A DNA stretch of 64,000 bases, from positions 1,625,666 through 1,689,665 of the forward strand of contig NW_003314292.1 in the NCBI RefSeq assembly GCF_000143415.4. The letters are read 5' to 3'. Both the position numbers and the translations under genes were made by a program. Below, one piece after another: positions 53,997 to 64,000 of this stretch (its first letter is position 1; each line of letters starts with the position of its first letter). The notes beneath the pieces are model-generated. The model did no database searches. It had not been told where the DNA came from and was given only the letters and a program-made list of their open reading frames with translations. Source of the DNA: Selaginella moellendorffii. Its lineage: Eukaryota > Streptophyta > Lycopodiopsida > Selaginellales > Selaginellaceae.

Positions 53997-56900
53997 ATGC
54001 GTGCCAACACGTCAAGGTTCGATCCAAAAATCTCGCGGCTCCTTGCACGGCTCAAAGATTGCTCCGCTGCCAAAGACTTGGAGCGTGGAAGGACTGCTCA
54101 CGCTGATGCCATCCAAACGGGTATGGAAACAAACATCTTTGTCGCCACCACTCTGGTAAACATGTACGCAAAATGTGGCAGCCTCGCGGACGCTCGCAAG
54201 ATCTTCGACAAAATCCCGCACGACGATGTGGTCCCTTGGAACGCACTCGTGCTGGGCTATGCCGACAACGATCAAGGAGAGCTCGCGCTCGATCTCTTCT
54301 CCAGGATGAGGTCAGAAGGATGTTCTCCCAATTGTCTCTCTTATGTCGCTGCTCTAAAGGCTTGCAGTTGCTTGGCTTCCAGGGAGGAAGCAAGAGAAGC
54401 TCATGGTCCCAGTGGCAAGGTTTTGGTAAGGTTTGCATCGCTCGAGAAAGCCAGGGAAATTCACAGGGAAGTCGACAGTTTTGGTGGATGCCAGGACTTG
54501 GATATCAAGCTTCCAAACACGCTCATCAGTGTATATGGCAAGTGTGGAAGCCTGGTTGACGCCTTCCAGGTCTTCCAGAGGATGCCGAGCCACAGTTTGG
54601 TCTCCTGGACGGTTTTGATACTTGGTTATGCGGAGAATGGTCAGGGCGAAGTGGCTTTGAGCTTGTTTGCCACCCTGAAATCCAAAGGCTGCGATCCGGA
54701 CTGTCGAACTTTCGTTGCGGCTATCAGGGCGTGCACAAGTCTAGCAGCGAAAGAAGAGTTTAAGCTCCTGAGCCAAGAAAAGCTCGTCAAGGTGGCGGCT
54801 CTGGAAAAAGGAAGAGAGGTTTACTTACAGGCTGTGGAGAGTGGCTCCTCCGACAAAGATATATTCGTGGCAAACGCAGCGCTCGATATGTTTCTCAAGT
54901 GTGGAAGCCTCGAAGACGCTCGCCAGGTGTTTGAGAGGATCCAGCGCCCGGATGTTGTGTCGTGGACAACTTTGATCGCGGGATACTCCGAGAACCGCGA
55001 GCCAGAGCTGGCCCTCGAGCTGTTCCAACGCATGCAACTCCAGCGATGCTCTCCGAACGGACAGGCTCTCGTGGCGGTGGTAAAAGCTTGCATTGCTCTG
55101 GCTGCGATGGAAACCGGGCAGAAGATAGATGGAAAGGTTGTGAAGACGCAAAGCTTGGAGAAGGGAATGGCCATTCACGCGATGGCTGTGTCGCAGTTTT
55201 ACTACGACGCGGATGTTTTCCTGGCGAGCTCGCTGGTGGAGATGTATGCAAGATGTGGGAGCTTGCTCGATGCTCGCAAAGTTTTCGACAGGATCGTCTC
55301 GCACGACTCGGTGTTGTGGACGGCTTTGGTGCTGGGCTATGCTGACAATGGAGAGGAAGAGATTGCTCTCGAGTTATTCCGGTGCATGAATTCTCGAAGG
55401 TGCACACCAGATTGTCGGACTTACGTTGCGGCGTTGAAGGCCTGTGCCGGGAAAGCAGCGAGAGAGGAAGGCACCGAGATATATGGCAAGCTTGTCAAGC
55501 GAAAATCGTTGGAAGTAGCAGCAGTTCTCCACGCTGAAGTTGCCGAGCGTGGTTTGGAAACGGACGTGTTCGTGGCGAGCTCTCTGGTGGATTTGTATGC
55601 GAAGTGTTGGAGCATGGTGGAAGCTCGCAGGGTTTTTGACAGAATACCAAGGCACCGTCGAGATGTAGTTCTCTGGACTGCTCTGACTCTCGGCCACGCA
55701 GAGAATGGAGAGGAAGGAGTAGCTCTGGACTTGGTTGGAGAGATGCAATCGCAAGGATTTGTCCCAAACTGGTTGACGTTCGTCGCGGCTTTGAAGGCAT
55801 GCACGGGCTTGGCCGGGAAAGAACGAGAATTTGGGAACCATGGCAAGAAGAAGTTTGCAGCTCTCGAGCGAGGAAGAGATGTTCACTCTCAGGCTGTTAA
55901 GTGCTGCTGCGACTCGAACGTTTTCGTTGCAAGCTCTTTGATCGACATGTACGCGCACTGTGGTAGCATGGAGGAGGCTCGGAGAGTCTTCCTGGGAGGA
56001 GCTGCGCCACAAAACTTGGTCTCTTGGACGTCACTCGTGCTTGGCTACGCTCGAAACGGTGAAGAAGCTCTGGCACTGGAGGCTTTTACTGGTTTGCGGC
56101 CACAAGGCTGTGTCCCGGACACTCGAGCGATCGTAGCAGCACTGAAAGCCTGCATTGGTCTGGCCGAGAAAGAAGATGGCATTCAAGTCGATCGAAATTT
56201 TGTCAAGTTAGCAGCTCTCGAGAAAGGAATGGCGGTACACTCGGAGGCAGCAGCCAAGTGTCCCGGTGACTTGAAAAACACCTTCGTCGCTAGCAGCTTG
56301 ATCGACTTTTACGTCAAGTGTGGAAGCATGGGCGATGCTCGGCGAGTTTTCGACACTATGCCAGATCTGGGCCTGGTTTTGTGGAGCACGCTCATGCTGG
56401 GATACGCCGACGATGGAGAAGGCGACATAGCACTGGAGCTCTACAAACTGGTCGACAAGAATTACACCCCCGACGCTCAAACTCTGGCCGCTGCTCTCAC
56501 CGCTTGTGCCAGGGTTGTGTCTCTCCAAGCTGGGAAAGAGATCCACTCGGAGATTTACAGGCGTGGCTTGGAGGGCGATGGAGTTCTCGCGACGTGCCTG
56601 GTGGACTTTTATGGCAAGTGTGGGAGAACCGAGGAAGCCCAGCTAGTGTTTGATTCTCGCCAAGGAAGCTGGGACGTGGTAACTTGGACGTCGCTGATAG
56701 CAGGATACAGTCGCGTGGGCGATACCAAGGTGGTGTTTGAGAGATTTGGAGCTATGGTCGATGAAGGCCTTGGACCAAATCACGTGACTTTCGTGAGCGT
56801 GCTTACGGTTTGTAGCCGAGCGGGGCTTGTCGAGAAAGGAAGGAGTGTCTTCGCAGCGATGGAGTCCAGGTATGGAGTGAAGCCCAGCGAGGAGCACTAT

Positions 56901-57128
56901 GTTTGCATGGTGGATCTGCTGGGACGAGCGAGGATGCTTGAGGAAGCACTGGAGGTGGTGGAGTCGAGACCAAGGAGTGGCATGGCTTGGATGGTGCTGC
57001 TTGGGGCTTGTCACAAGTGGAGGGACGTGAAGCATGGGAGGATCGCGTTTGAGGCACTGGTGCTGTTGGATCCAGAAAACTCAGCTGTTTACGATCTCAT
57101 GTCTAACATCTACATGCAAGAATTTTAA
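53997..57128 (+). CDS. Giant PLS-class PPR protein without DYW, intact parent copy
   Basis: Intronless. The frame opens at 53994 but the first ATG is 53997, giving 1,043 aa. About nine P-L-S triplets repeat, with FVAxSLVDMYAKCGSLxxAR and VVLWTALVLGYADNGEEE-type cores and unusual long Lys/Glu-rich linkers between triplets (e.g. KLVKVAALEKGREV). The end has ARMLEEALEVVE, WMVLLGACHKW and NSAVYDLMSNIY, an E motif cut short by MQEF and a stop. There is no E+ or DYW domain. The likely role is organelle RNA recognition; no clear transit peptide. The gene is head-to-head with an NTPase gene and is the template for four decayed copies in the window. Confidence 0.85.
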   Translation: MRANTSRFDPKISRLLARLKDCSAAKDLERGRTAHADAIQTGMETNIFVATTLVNMYAKCGSLADARKIFDKIPHDDVVPWNALVLGYADNDQGELALDLFSRMRSEGCSPNCLSYVAALKACSCLASREEAREAHGPSGKVLVRFASLEKAREIHREVDSFGGCQDLDIKLPNTLISVYGKCGSLVDAFQVFQRMPSHSLVSWTVLILGYAENGQGEVALSLFATLKSKGCDPDCRTFVAAIRACTSLAAKEEFKLLSQEKLVKVAALEKGREVYLQAVESGSSDKDIFVANAALDMFLKCGSLEDARQVFERIQRPDVVSWTTLIAGYSENREPELALELFQRMQLQRCSPNGQALVAVVKACIALAAMETGQKIDGKVVKTQSLEKGMAIHAMAVSQFYYDADVFLASSLVEMYARCGSLLDARKVFDRIVSHDSVLWTALVLGYADNGEEEIALELFRCMNSRRCTPDCRTYVAALKACAGKAAREEGTEIYGKLVKRKSLEVAAVLHAEVAERGLETDVFVASSLVDLYAKCWSMVEARRVFDRIPRHRRDVVLWTALTLGHAENGEEGVALDLVGEMQSQGFVPNWLTFVAALKACTGLAGKEREFGNHGKKKFAALERGRDVHSQAVKCCCDSNVFVASSLIDMYAHCGSMEEARRVFLGGAAPQNLVSWTSLVLGYARNGEEALALEAFTGLRPQGCVPDTRAIVAALKACIGLAEKEDGIQVDRNFVKLAALEKGMAVHSEAAAKCPGDLKNTFVASSLIDFYVKCGSMGDARRVFDTMPDLGLVLWSTLMLGYADDGEGDIALELYKLVDKNYTPDAQTLAAALTACARVVSLQAGKEIHSEIYRRGLEGDGVLATCLVDFYGKCGRTEEAQLVFDSRQGSWDVVTWTSLIAGYSRVGDTKVVFERFGAMVDEGLGPNHVTFVSVLTVCSRAGLVEKGRSVFAAMESRYGVKPSEEHYVCMVDLLGRARMLEEALEVVESRPRSGMAWMVLLGACHKWRDVKHGRIAFEALVLLDPENSAVYDLMSNIYMQEF

Positions 57129-57895
57129 ATTTATTAAAAATTGAAATGATGTGGCAATAGTTATACCCACGTGGCAATGTATATATACTTATATATGATT
57201 CTTTCCTCCTTGCTCTCCACTTTCATGGTATTGAAGCCCTCTTGATCCTAGGTTGCTAGCCATGAAGCCAATAATGAAGAGGAAAATAAACCTCTTAATT
57301 GCAATCCCTTTTATAATGTTTGGGATGATTGAAGTGTTGGATGCATTAGATGTTTAAGGCGCTAGATCAAAGCAATGCTTGCTTGTGCAAAGGCATTGAG
57401 TAACAAGTAGTAGCAAACAGATAATAAAGCTAAAAGGAGATTGAGAAATTTCAACAACCCAGATAATGTAAAGAATATTATAGAACATTAGCAAGAATTT
57501 TTATATGGAAATTCAATAGTTAGGATGCAGTCAGTTCAAGGCCAAGACCATATAAGATTGAAGCCATAGAAAAACAAGAGTTTGCACAAGCAAAGTCAAG
57601 ACATAGTGATGAGTTTTTCATATATTTTTCTCCCTATGTTCTTATGTAATATTCAAGCCCTAAATTCCCTAAGCCATAAAATATTCCTAGAATATCCTTT
57701 TGGTTGTTTTGCATCCGGCTTGGGTCTAAACCCAAACTCCATACTATTCTAATTGGTGGGATACCTTCCTTCTCACGTTAGGCCACCGATATGCCAAAAT
57801 TGTGCCAGACTCTATTTGACACCATTTTGCGTGTTAGTGCTGGATATAGGGAATACTAAAAGTCAAGAAACACTGCAACTTATAAAGTTTAAGTG
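57129..57895. repeat. 3' flank of the intact PPR gene, shared with 26150-26620
   Basis: Same block order as the partner, up to the AAGTCAAG(A/G)AACACTGCAACTT block just before the retrotransposon. 57718-57855 carries a piece (TTGCATCCGGCTTGGGTC..) that is the inverse complement of LTR sequence at 43450-43560 and 50460-50570, so an LTR scrap is inserted here. Confidence 0.65.
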
Positions 57896-57985
57896 TGATA
57901 TGACTTTTATGGCTTATGGGATTTAAGGTTGTAACACCTTAAGGGTTGGGAAGTTGGCATAGGGTTTGTTCTCTTATTCATTTCA
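57896..57985 (+). repeat. 5' LTR, 90 bp
   Basis: It shares GGGATTTAAGG, AACACCTTAAGG and GGTTTG(T/C)TCT blocks with 61617-61728 but lacks about 22 bp near its start. Confidence 0.85.
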
Positions 57986-59237
57986 TTGGTATCGGAGCAA
58001 CATGTTCCTTTGGGGATGGTGGGAGAGCAAAATATTAATCCTAATGAAGAGTATAGTGTTAATGATGATGGCCATGATGATGAGGAAGAGACTCTTGATG
58101 ATGTCATTTTATAGCAAGGATGTTAGAATTTTGAGATTTAGAGAAATAAAAAGGAGGTTAAGAATTATACTAATCTCATTAAGGTTTTTTTACTTCACAT
58201 AGACCCTCAAGGGTTGAATCAATCTCATGTCCATCATTACTATTAATATGTCAAGCATACTAAGGATTATAGTATTGTGGAATGGAAGTCATCATTATAT
58301 GTTTGTGATAACCAAGAGGTTAATTCTTGGTTAAAATTGTGGGAAAGTTGTTGGTCTCACAATCCTTGTGAAGATTGATTTTTTTGTAACAAAACTTACA
58401 AGCCATGCTTCTTCGTGGTGGAAGAACTACATCAAAGTTAATCCGAATTTAACTTCTTAGACTAATTTGACAAAGGTTTTCTGTGCTTTGTTTGTCAAGA
58501 AGTTTGAAAAGGTTGATCTCATGAATCAGCTATTAGAGATCCAGTAGGGGGCTTTGTTTTTGGATGCATATGCCCACAAGTTTCGTGACTTTGCTTTAGT
58601 CTCACAAGCACATATAATAAGCTGCTAAAAGTGCAATGTTTTATCAAAGGTTTGAGCTCAGTAGATGTGTAGTAGAAGGTCAAAAAGGATTTTCCAACAA
58701 TGTTGATATTATTAAGGCTTAAATCTTTTAGCCCATATTGTCAGTCAACTTGGTCAACTATGGTCAACAGAATGGTCTGTGGGTAGTTAACGTGATGACC
58801 AACCCACCAATACTTCATCTTCAGGGAAGAAACACTTGTTGTTTCGTCATGGCTTGAAGAGTGGAGATGGTAATGAGGCCAAAAGATATCACTTGGACCA
58901 ACAAGAGAAAGACAAGTTGGAGAGCAATTGTTTTCATTATTATAGAGTTGGACATTAAGGCAAGGATTGTCTTGAAAGGGTCAATGAATTATAAAGGTGA
59001 ATGTGGTGGGATCCATCATAAATAAAACTCAAGCATTTGTTGTGGTGGATTTTTCACATCTAGCCTTTTGTGGTTGAGACAGCTGCAAATGATATTGCTT
59101 TTGGAGCTATCTTGCTTCAAGTTGAGCATCCTCTTGCATATATGAGCCATAAGTTTGATGCCACACAACAGAATTGGCCTACTCATAACAAGGAGTTGTA
59201 TGCTATGATTGTTGCTGTAAAGGAATGACGACATTAT

Positions 59238-59636
59238 TTGTATGGATTGAACTTCCATGTGGATTCAACCATCAGTCTCTCCAGTATTTCAGTCGATAGA
59301 AAGATTTTCAAGGCCACCTTGCTCGTTGGCAAGAGTTTCTGCAGGAAATGTCTGTTAAGAACCGATATAAGCATAAAAGGTGACAATAAGATGGCTAATG
59401 CATTATCTAAGATGGTAAATTCTATCTTATTTGTGAAGGTATCCAACGATCTATTGGATGAGATTAAAGAGTTTGTTGACTTCAACTCTTTTATCATTGA
59501 TATTCGTGCAAAAGTTTTGTTGAGGGATGCTTTTACAAATTTAAAGGGTGACAAGTTTGCGTCATTTGAGATACAAGATGAAATCCTAGTGAAGAAGGGA
59601 CATGTGGTGGTTTCTCATGTTGACAAACTCATCAAA
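59238..59636 (+). pseudogene. Gypsy pol, RNase H-integrase linker
   Basis: The longest open stretch of the element (133 codons). It includes KGDNKMANALSKMVNSI, the end of RNase H, and leads to the integrase HHCC zone LVECHDVLSAEHLGVLRT after a TGA. Confidence 0.7.
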
Positions 59637-59974
59637 TGAATTTTGGTTGAGTGTCATGATGTGCTAAGTGCTGAGCATCTAGGAGTATTGAGAACATATA
59701 TGCTGGTGAAGAGGCTTTTTTTTTTTGTTTAAGATGAAGTCAGATGTTGAGAAGTATGTATTTAGTTGTTTGACTTGCCAAGTGGTCAAATTTGATCATC
59801 AGAAGCTCACTAGCCTTTATCATCCTTTATGTGTACCCAAGAATAAATAGGATAGTATCTTGATGGACTTTATCACTAATTTGCCCAAGACTTTTTCAGG
59901 AAATGATGTTATTTGGGTTGTTGTGGATTGTTTGATGAAGATGGCTCACTTCTTTCTTATGAAGATAATGATAT

Positions 59975-60425
59975 TGTAAACGACCAAATGGAGTAAATTG
60001 AGAGATGATCCATGGGGTTTAAATATAGAAGGAAAGGGCTTATGAATAAAAATGCACCCCTTTTTCAATCGGTTAAAGGACTTGGGATACTTGGGGTTTT
60101 CCCTTTGATTGCTTACAATTCACCACGCTTCTTTGCAAGTTCACGCCCTCGTGAACGTAAGATAAAAGCCACAACTCCCCCAAGAGCCTTGCTCTCTTGA
60201 CACCCTACCCCTCGGGTCGAGCCCAGCTGGAGCAAATTAAATATGCCAAATGTCAATCAACATGTGGTGTGATTTCCCTAGCCAACTAATAGAGTTGGAC
60301 CCAAAACATCCCTCTGATACTAAATATAAGCTCCTAAATTTAGACTTCTTGGGAGGTCATCCAGCCCAGTACTCGACTTGAGAGACGATCCATGAGGTTC
60401 AAATATAAAGAGAAAGGGCCCATGA
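59975..60425 (-). mobile_element. Rearranged TRIM-like copy nested in integrase
   Basis: The middle (TTGCTTACAATTCACCACGC.. to CTCTGATACTAAATATAAGC) matches the interior of the TRIM at 44307-44899. Both outer parts (59990-60090 and 60385-60425) are inverse complements of its terminal repeat, so at least one end has inverted. It separates the two parts of the integrase core. Confidence 0.7.
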
Positions 60426-61616
60426 ATAAGAGTGACACTTAAGAGGTTAAGTGTCTATGGTTTACTGGGTGATATTGTCAGCGATCAAGATTTTAAGTTC
60501 ACATCCAAATTTTGGCAAATAGTCTTTGAACAGCTAAAGACTAAGCTAAGCATAAGTAGTGGTGAGCATCAACAATCAGATGGGCAAACAGAGCACATGA
60601 ATCAACTATTAAAAGATATATTGAGGTCTTTTATAGGAAACTTATTTCAATAGGGAGTATGGGAAAAATACTTGCTTTTGCTTCAATTTGCTCACAATAG
60701 CGCTCATCAATTGGCTATTTGCATATCTCCCTTTATGGCAATGTATGGCTATAAGTATAGGTCTTTTATAAGTTTGAGTTTGGCTTTGGTTCAGATACCT
60801 CATGCTTGTGATTTCCTGGAGGATATGCAAGACAAGTTTGAGTTGGCAAAGTTGAATATGAGATAAACTTAAGATCAAGACAAAAGATTGCTTGATGAGC
60901 ATCATCATTATCAAGAATACAAAGTTCGTGAGAAGGTTTTCCTTAAGCTATCGAATGCACAATGGTTTCTGAAAGGAGGTTGTAGTGTTAAGTTGTCTCT
61001 ATGGTATTGTGGGCCTTAGACAATTTTACAGCGTGTGGGGGATCTTACATACACTTCAGATTTGCCAACTAGTTTGAAGATTCATCCAACATTCCAAGTG
61101 AGCAAGTTTAAAGTGTGTTTACACTCTAATGATGTCGTGGATCAGTCCATCATTCAGGTTCTAGAGATTGATGCTAAGAAGGTTGGTCCAACCAATATTC
61201 TTACTCAAAGATTAGTGAAAACACACTAGAAAACAACTAAAGAGTTGTTAGTTCAGTGAAATGGTTATTCCATAGATGAAACTATATGGGAAACTAAAAA
61301 TGACATGAAGAGAGTGTTTCCAAGTTTTAATTATGACTTGGATGACATTCCTGAAGAAGGGAGAATTGAGTTCTATAGCCATATTGTTATATAATTTGAG
61401 TCATTTATTTTATTCTCATTCTCTTGTTTCCATAACCGTATTGTCATGCTAGAAAGCTATATTGCTTTCTTTCTTTCATGGCCACTTATTGCAACGTTAG
61501 TGTTATCGTTTGCACATCTTTTCTCCATGGTTGTATTGCCTTGGGCTCCTTTCATGTGAGGCTCATTTAGCTTCTCAAAGCCGTTGTTCGTGGCTGGGTC
61601 ATGAGGGAGGGGAAAA

Positions 61617-61728
61617 TGACATGAATCACAGGAATATTCTAAGAATATTCTACAGCTTGTGGGATTTAAGGCCATAACACCTTAAGGATTGGGAGGTTGG
61701 CCTAAGGTTTGCTCTTTTGTTTGTTTCA
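61617..61728 (+). repeat. 3' LTR, 112 bp
   Basis: Starts TGACATGAATCACAGG directly after the polypurine tract and ends TTGTTTCA before AAGTG. Confidence 0.88.
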
Positions 61729-61733
61729 AAGTG

Positions 61734-62570
61734 AATCTTCAGCCTTTTACTCAAGCATTGCACAGTTGCACATTTGCCAAGAATTCCTGAAGAATGCCTT
61801 TGGATTTGTCTCCAGGAGAGAGATGTCTACTAGAGCCTCCAAGGTAAAAGAGAATGTCAGAAAAGTCTCTTGCAATCAAAAGCTAAACTTTTTGCACTAA
61901 ATAAAAGTCTTCAGAAAATCTAAGGCTCACAAAAGGATTAATGCATAGATAGAAAAAATTAAAAGAGAATTTAGAATTGACTTTCAAATCACCACATAGA
62001 ACAGCATCAGGGCAAACAACACATGCCATCTTTTGGTTATATGGCAGTATAGGACTCCACCACCACCTTATAGTCAAAATGTACTTCAAGCATTTGAACC
62101 CAATGAATGCTGAGCAATATCTTGAGAATAGGGTTAGATGTTAACTTGTTTGTTAAATTAGCTGAAGAGGGCTGATGTCTTGGTCAAGAACTCCAAACTC
62201 AACAACCAAAGCTGCATAATATGGGTGTGTGCTTCAAAATGCTATAGGATAATCCCACTCTCCAGCAAGCATCATTTCTTGTAGTTTCTCACATCATTTG
62301 TCAAGCATGCATGGACTATAAAGAACTAAATTGATCAAGTTATCCTCCAAGTGCACGATACAAGTGTCTATTTCTTGGAGAAAATTCCCAATATTCAAGC
62401 TTGCCAAGTTTGGAGTGTTGGTAACAACCCTAAAAACCACATCCAAGATCTTGAGATTAGAGCTGTATAGTGTCACAAACCTTTGCAAAGTGTATGACTA
62501 TTAGTGCTACTAGCACTACGGAGCATGCACTACAACATTGCACATTTGATAGAACTTCATAGCAAGCTAA
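61734..62570 (-). pseudogene. Remnants of the unidentified gene, copy 2
   Basis: It matches 26638-27600 with more substitutions and short deletions (e.g. NTPNLASLNIGNFLQEID for NTPNLASLTSGNYLQGIN). The Crinkler-gene scrap at 27080-27140 is absent here. Confidence 0.6.
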
Positions 62571-62727
62571 ATGAATAAGACTTCCAATATGAGAAAATTG
62601 TAGTTTTACTATATCTGGCTTTAGATATACTTTATTATTTAGTTTATAGTAAAGTGTTCTTGTATAGTTTTTAATAAAAATAATACTCTAGGTTTTCAAG
62701 AAAAACTATATATAATTTTTATTGTGG

Positions 62728-64000
62728 TGTGAGTATATGGAATATGGAAACGGAATACAGAAAATGTGTATATCAATTAGCCCAAAAAATCCTAACTTAT
62801 ATACATAAGCGAGTGATCCAAATTGAAACCAATCCGACAACTACCAAAATCCCACTACACTAATATTAGTATATAGCATTGTAGTTGCACACTTTGTACG
62901 AAGTGTTTCAACCGTTGCACATGCATAATTTCTAGAGGATTGTTTTACTGGATGTCATGCTAAACCTCATAAACTTGTGGTCCAACTTGCCACAACACCT
63001 GATATAGTCCTTTCCATTGAGCAAAGAGCCCCTTAAATAAACCACGTACCGTAAGATAGGGAAGATAGATTAACACCAAATCATCCACTTTGTATTCTAT
63101 AGGTGGATGATTATGGGAGTTATAACACCATTGTTATCCCACTTGTATACTACCTAGGTGTTTGGCAAACTTTGCTTGGACAAGTGGAAGAATGCTCATC
63201 AAATACTAATCCTACAATTTAGCATTGGCAGCTTATGGCAATTGCAAAGGTAAACCCAGCTCCATTGGTAATATTGGATCATGACCATATAAAAATTTAT
63301 ATAGTGAAGCACCAATAGAACTTTGCACCCCTGTGACATATACATATTGAAGAGATGCCAAATAACCATCCCAATCTAAATCAAAGTTCATATACTTCAT
63401 GATCATCCATTTGAATGTCTAAACGAGTTTTTCCATCAAACTGTTTGACTGTGGATGATAAAAACTCGTGAAAGTGTGGCGTATCCCAACAGAGACGTCA
63501 AAACATAAAATGCTTTAGCCATAAATGTGGGACCATATTCGAAAGAATCTGCTCCAGACAAGAATGCTGGAACACTACTTAATTGAAAAGGAAGTATTGA
63601 ACAGTAGTTGCAGAGGCGCTAACAAGAGCACCAACTTCCACCCAATGAGTTAAGTAGTCAGAAGTTATAATAACATACTCATTGCTAATAATTAATCATG
63701 GAAAAAGCCCTATAAAATCAAATGCCACCAACTCAAATAGATTGGAAATTGCAATTGACTCCAACTAACTTTTTGCAGCATAAGGGGGAGTATTATGAGC
63801 TTGGCACTAAACGCAGCTACGCACATACCAAATAACATCATATCACATCTCTGGCTAATAGAAATACCTGCACAGTTTCTCAATCATACGATGATGTCCC
63901 ATATGCCCGCATAAAACAAAAAAATCATGGTAGACATAAAGAAATTGTGGAATAAAGATTGAAGGCACCACCAGGCATAAATGATTATCAGGATCTATCC
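62728..64000 (-). mobile_element. Ty3/gypsy fragment, same family as 40484-40960, runs off the window
   Basis: A partial LTR (62728 to about 62892) is similar to 40484-40630. On -, integrase pieces follow, broken by stops: HPQSNSLMEKLV, SSIGASLYKFLYGHDPILPM, YKVDDLVLIYLPYLTVRGL, LFAQWKGLYQVLWQ. The element continues past 64000. Confidence 0.8.

Larger units (their letters stand above)
57896..61728 (+). mobile_element. Ty3/gypsy derivative with very short LTRs, lacking RT
   Basis: The 5' LTR is 57896-57985 (90 bp) and the 3' LTR 61617-61728 (112 bp), both TGA..TTTCA. The target-site duplication AAGTG is at 57891-57895 and 61729-61733. The primer-binding site TGGTATCGGAGC is at 57987-57998, and the polypurine tract GAGGGAGGGGAAAA ends at 61616. 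The interior holds gag pieces (58470-58990, with a degenerate CCHC NCFHYYRVGH), then RNase H (AFGAILLQVEHPLAYMSHKF, about 59095-59230) with protease and RT missing. Next come the integrase zinc-binding and core regions (MDFITNLPKTFSGNDVIWVV; IVSDQDFKF; SDGQTEHMNQLL) and a tail to 61393. Many stops. The empty site is preserved at about 26620-26640. Confidence 0.9.

Noticed and set aside
54821-55304. 159-codon - strand frame in the PPR gene
   Set aside because: Antisense shadow of PPR repeats; an equivalent frame occurs at other PPR copies for the same reason.

Overview
The window looks like nuclear DNA of a lycophyte close to Selaginella moellendorffii. The evidence is many pentatricopeptide-repeat (PPR) genes, introns of only about 45-70 bp, compact GC-rich genes with telobox promoters, and plant-only families (AP2M, plant PTB3, a Pol IV/V-type subunit 7, a PPR-SMR protein). 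The species is an inference. Exon joins below were traced by hand from GT..AG (once GC..AG) boundaries that keep family-conserved reading frames.

Layout. 0.2-1.6 kb: damaged P-loop NTPase of the CR-effector/Crinkler type (-). 1.8-3.8 kb: PPR-SMR gene (-). 4.0-5.5 kb: decayed PPR copy and a decayed PTB/hnRNP-L-like fragment. 5.6-8.9 kb: AT-rich tract with a two-exon secreted GNA-type lectin gene (-) between diverged direct repeats. 9.0-11.4 kb: 13-exon PTB3 gene (-), divergent from an intronless Pol IV/V subunit-7-like gene (11.8-12.3 kb, +) across a telobox promoter. 13.3-16.3 kb: two tandem paralogues with a WW-like domain, EAR motifs and a CxxC..CxxC end (-). 18.0-19.9 kb: PLS-class PPR (+). 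20.1-22.2 kb: complete 13-exon AP2M (+). 22.6-23.8 kb: short-chain dehydrogenase (-) with a GC-AG intron.

24-40 kb and 51.6-62.6 kb are an accessory region built from repeated blocks. The source-like pair is an intact 1,043-aa PPR gene (53997-57128, +) head-to-head with an intact 639-aa Crinkler-type NTPase gene (51840-53759, -). Pieces of this pair recur: PPR remnants at 24.2, 33.2, 37.3 and 51.6 kb, a broken NTPase copy at 34.2-36.0 kb, a second intact one at 37.9-39.8 kb, and a 60-bp start-codon scrap at 27.1 kb. A TPR-CHAT (caspase-like) gene at 28.7-32.0 kb, cut off before its catalytic Cys half beside retrotransposon gag, lies among them. CHAT proteases and Crinkler NTPases are both families tied elsewhere to conflict or cell-death systems; their clustering is the most interesting biology here.

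40-51.3 kb and 57.9-64 kb are mobile-element territory: a full 7.9-kb chromodomain Ty3/gypsy element with 0.9-kb LTRs and TSD TTATC, inserted in another element's gag and itself carrying a 593-bp TRIM with TSD GAAAC; a 3.8-kb Ty3/gypsy derivative with 90-112 bp LTRs, TSD AAGTG and no reverse transcriptase; gypsy fragments of a third family with a 155-bp LTR; and a 288-bp MITE. All pol genes seen are broken.
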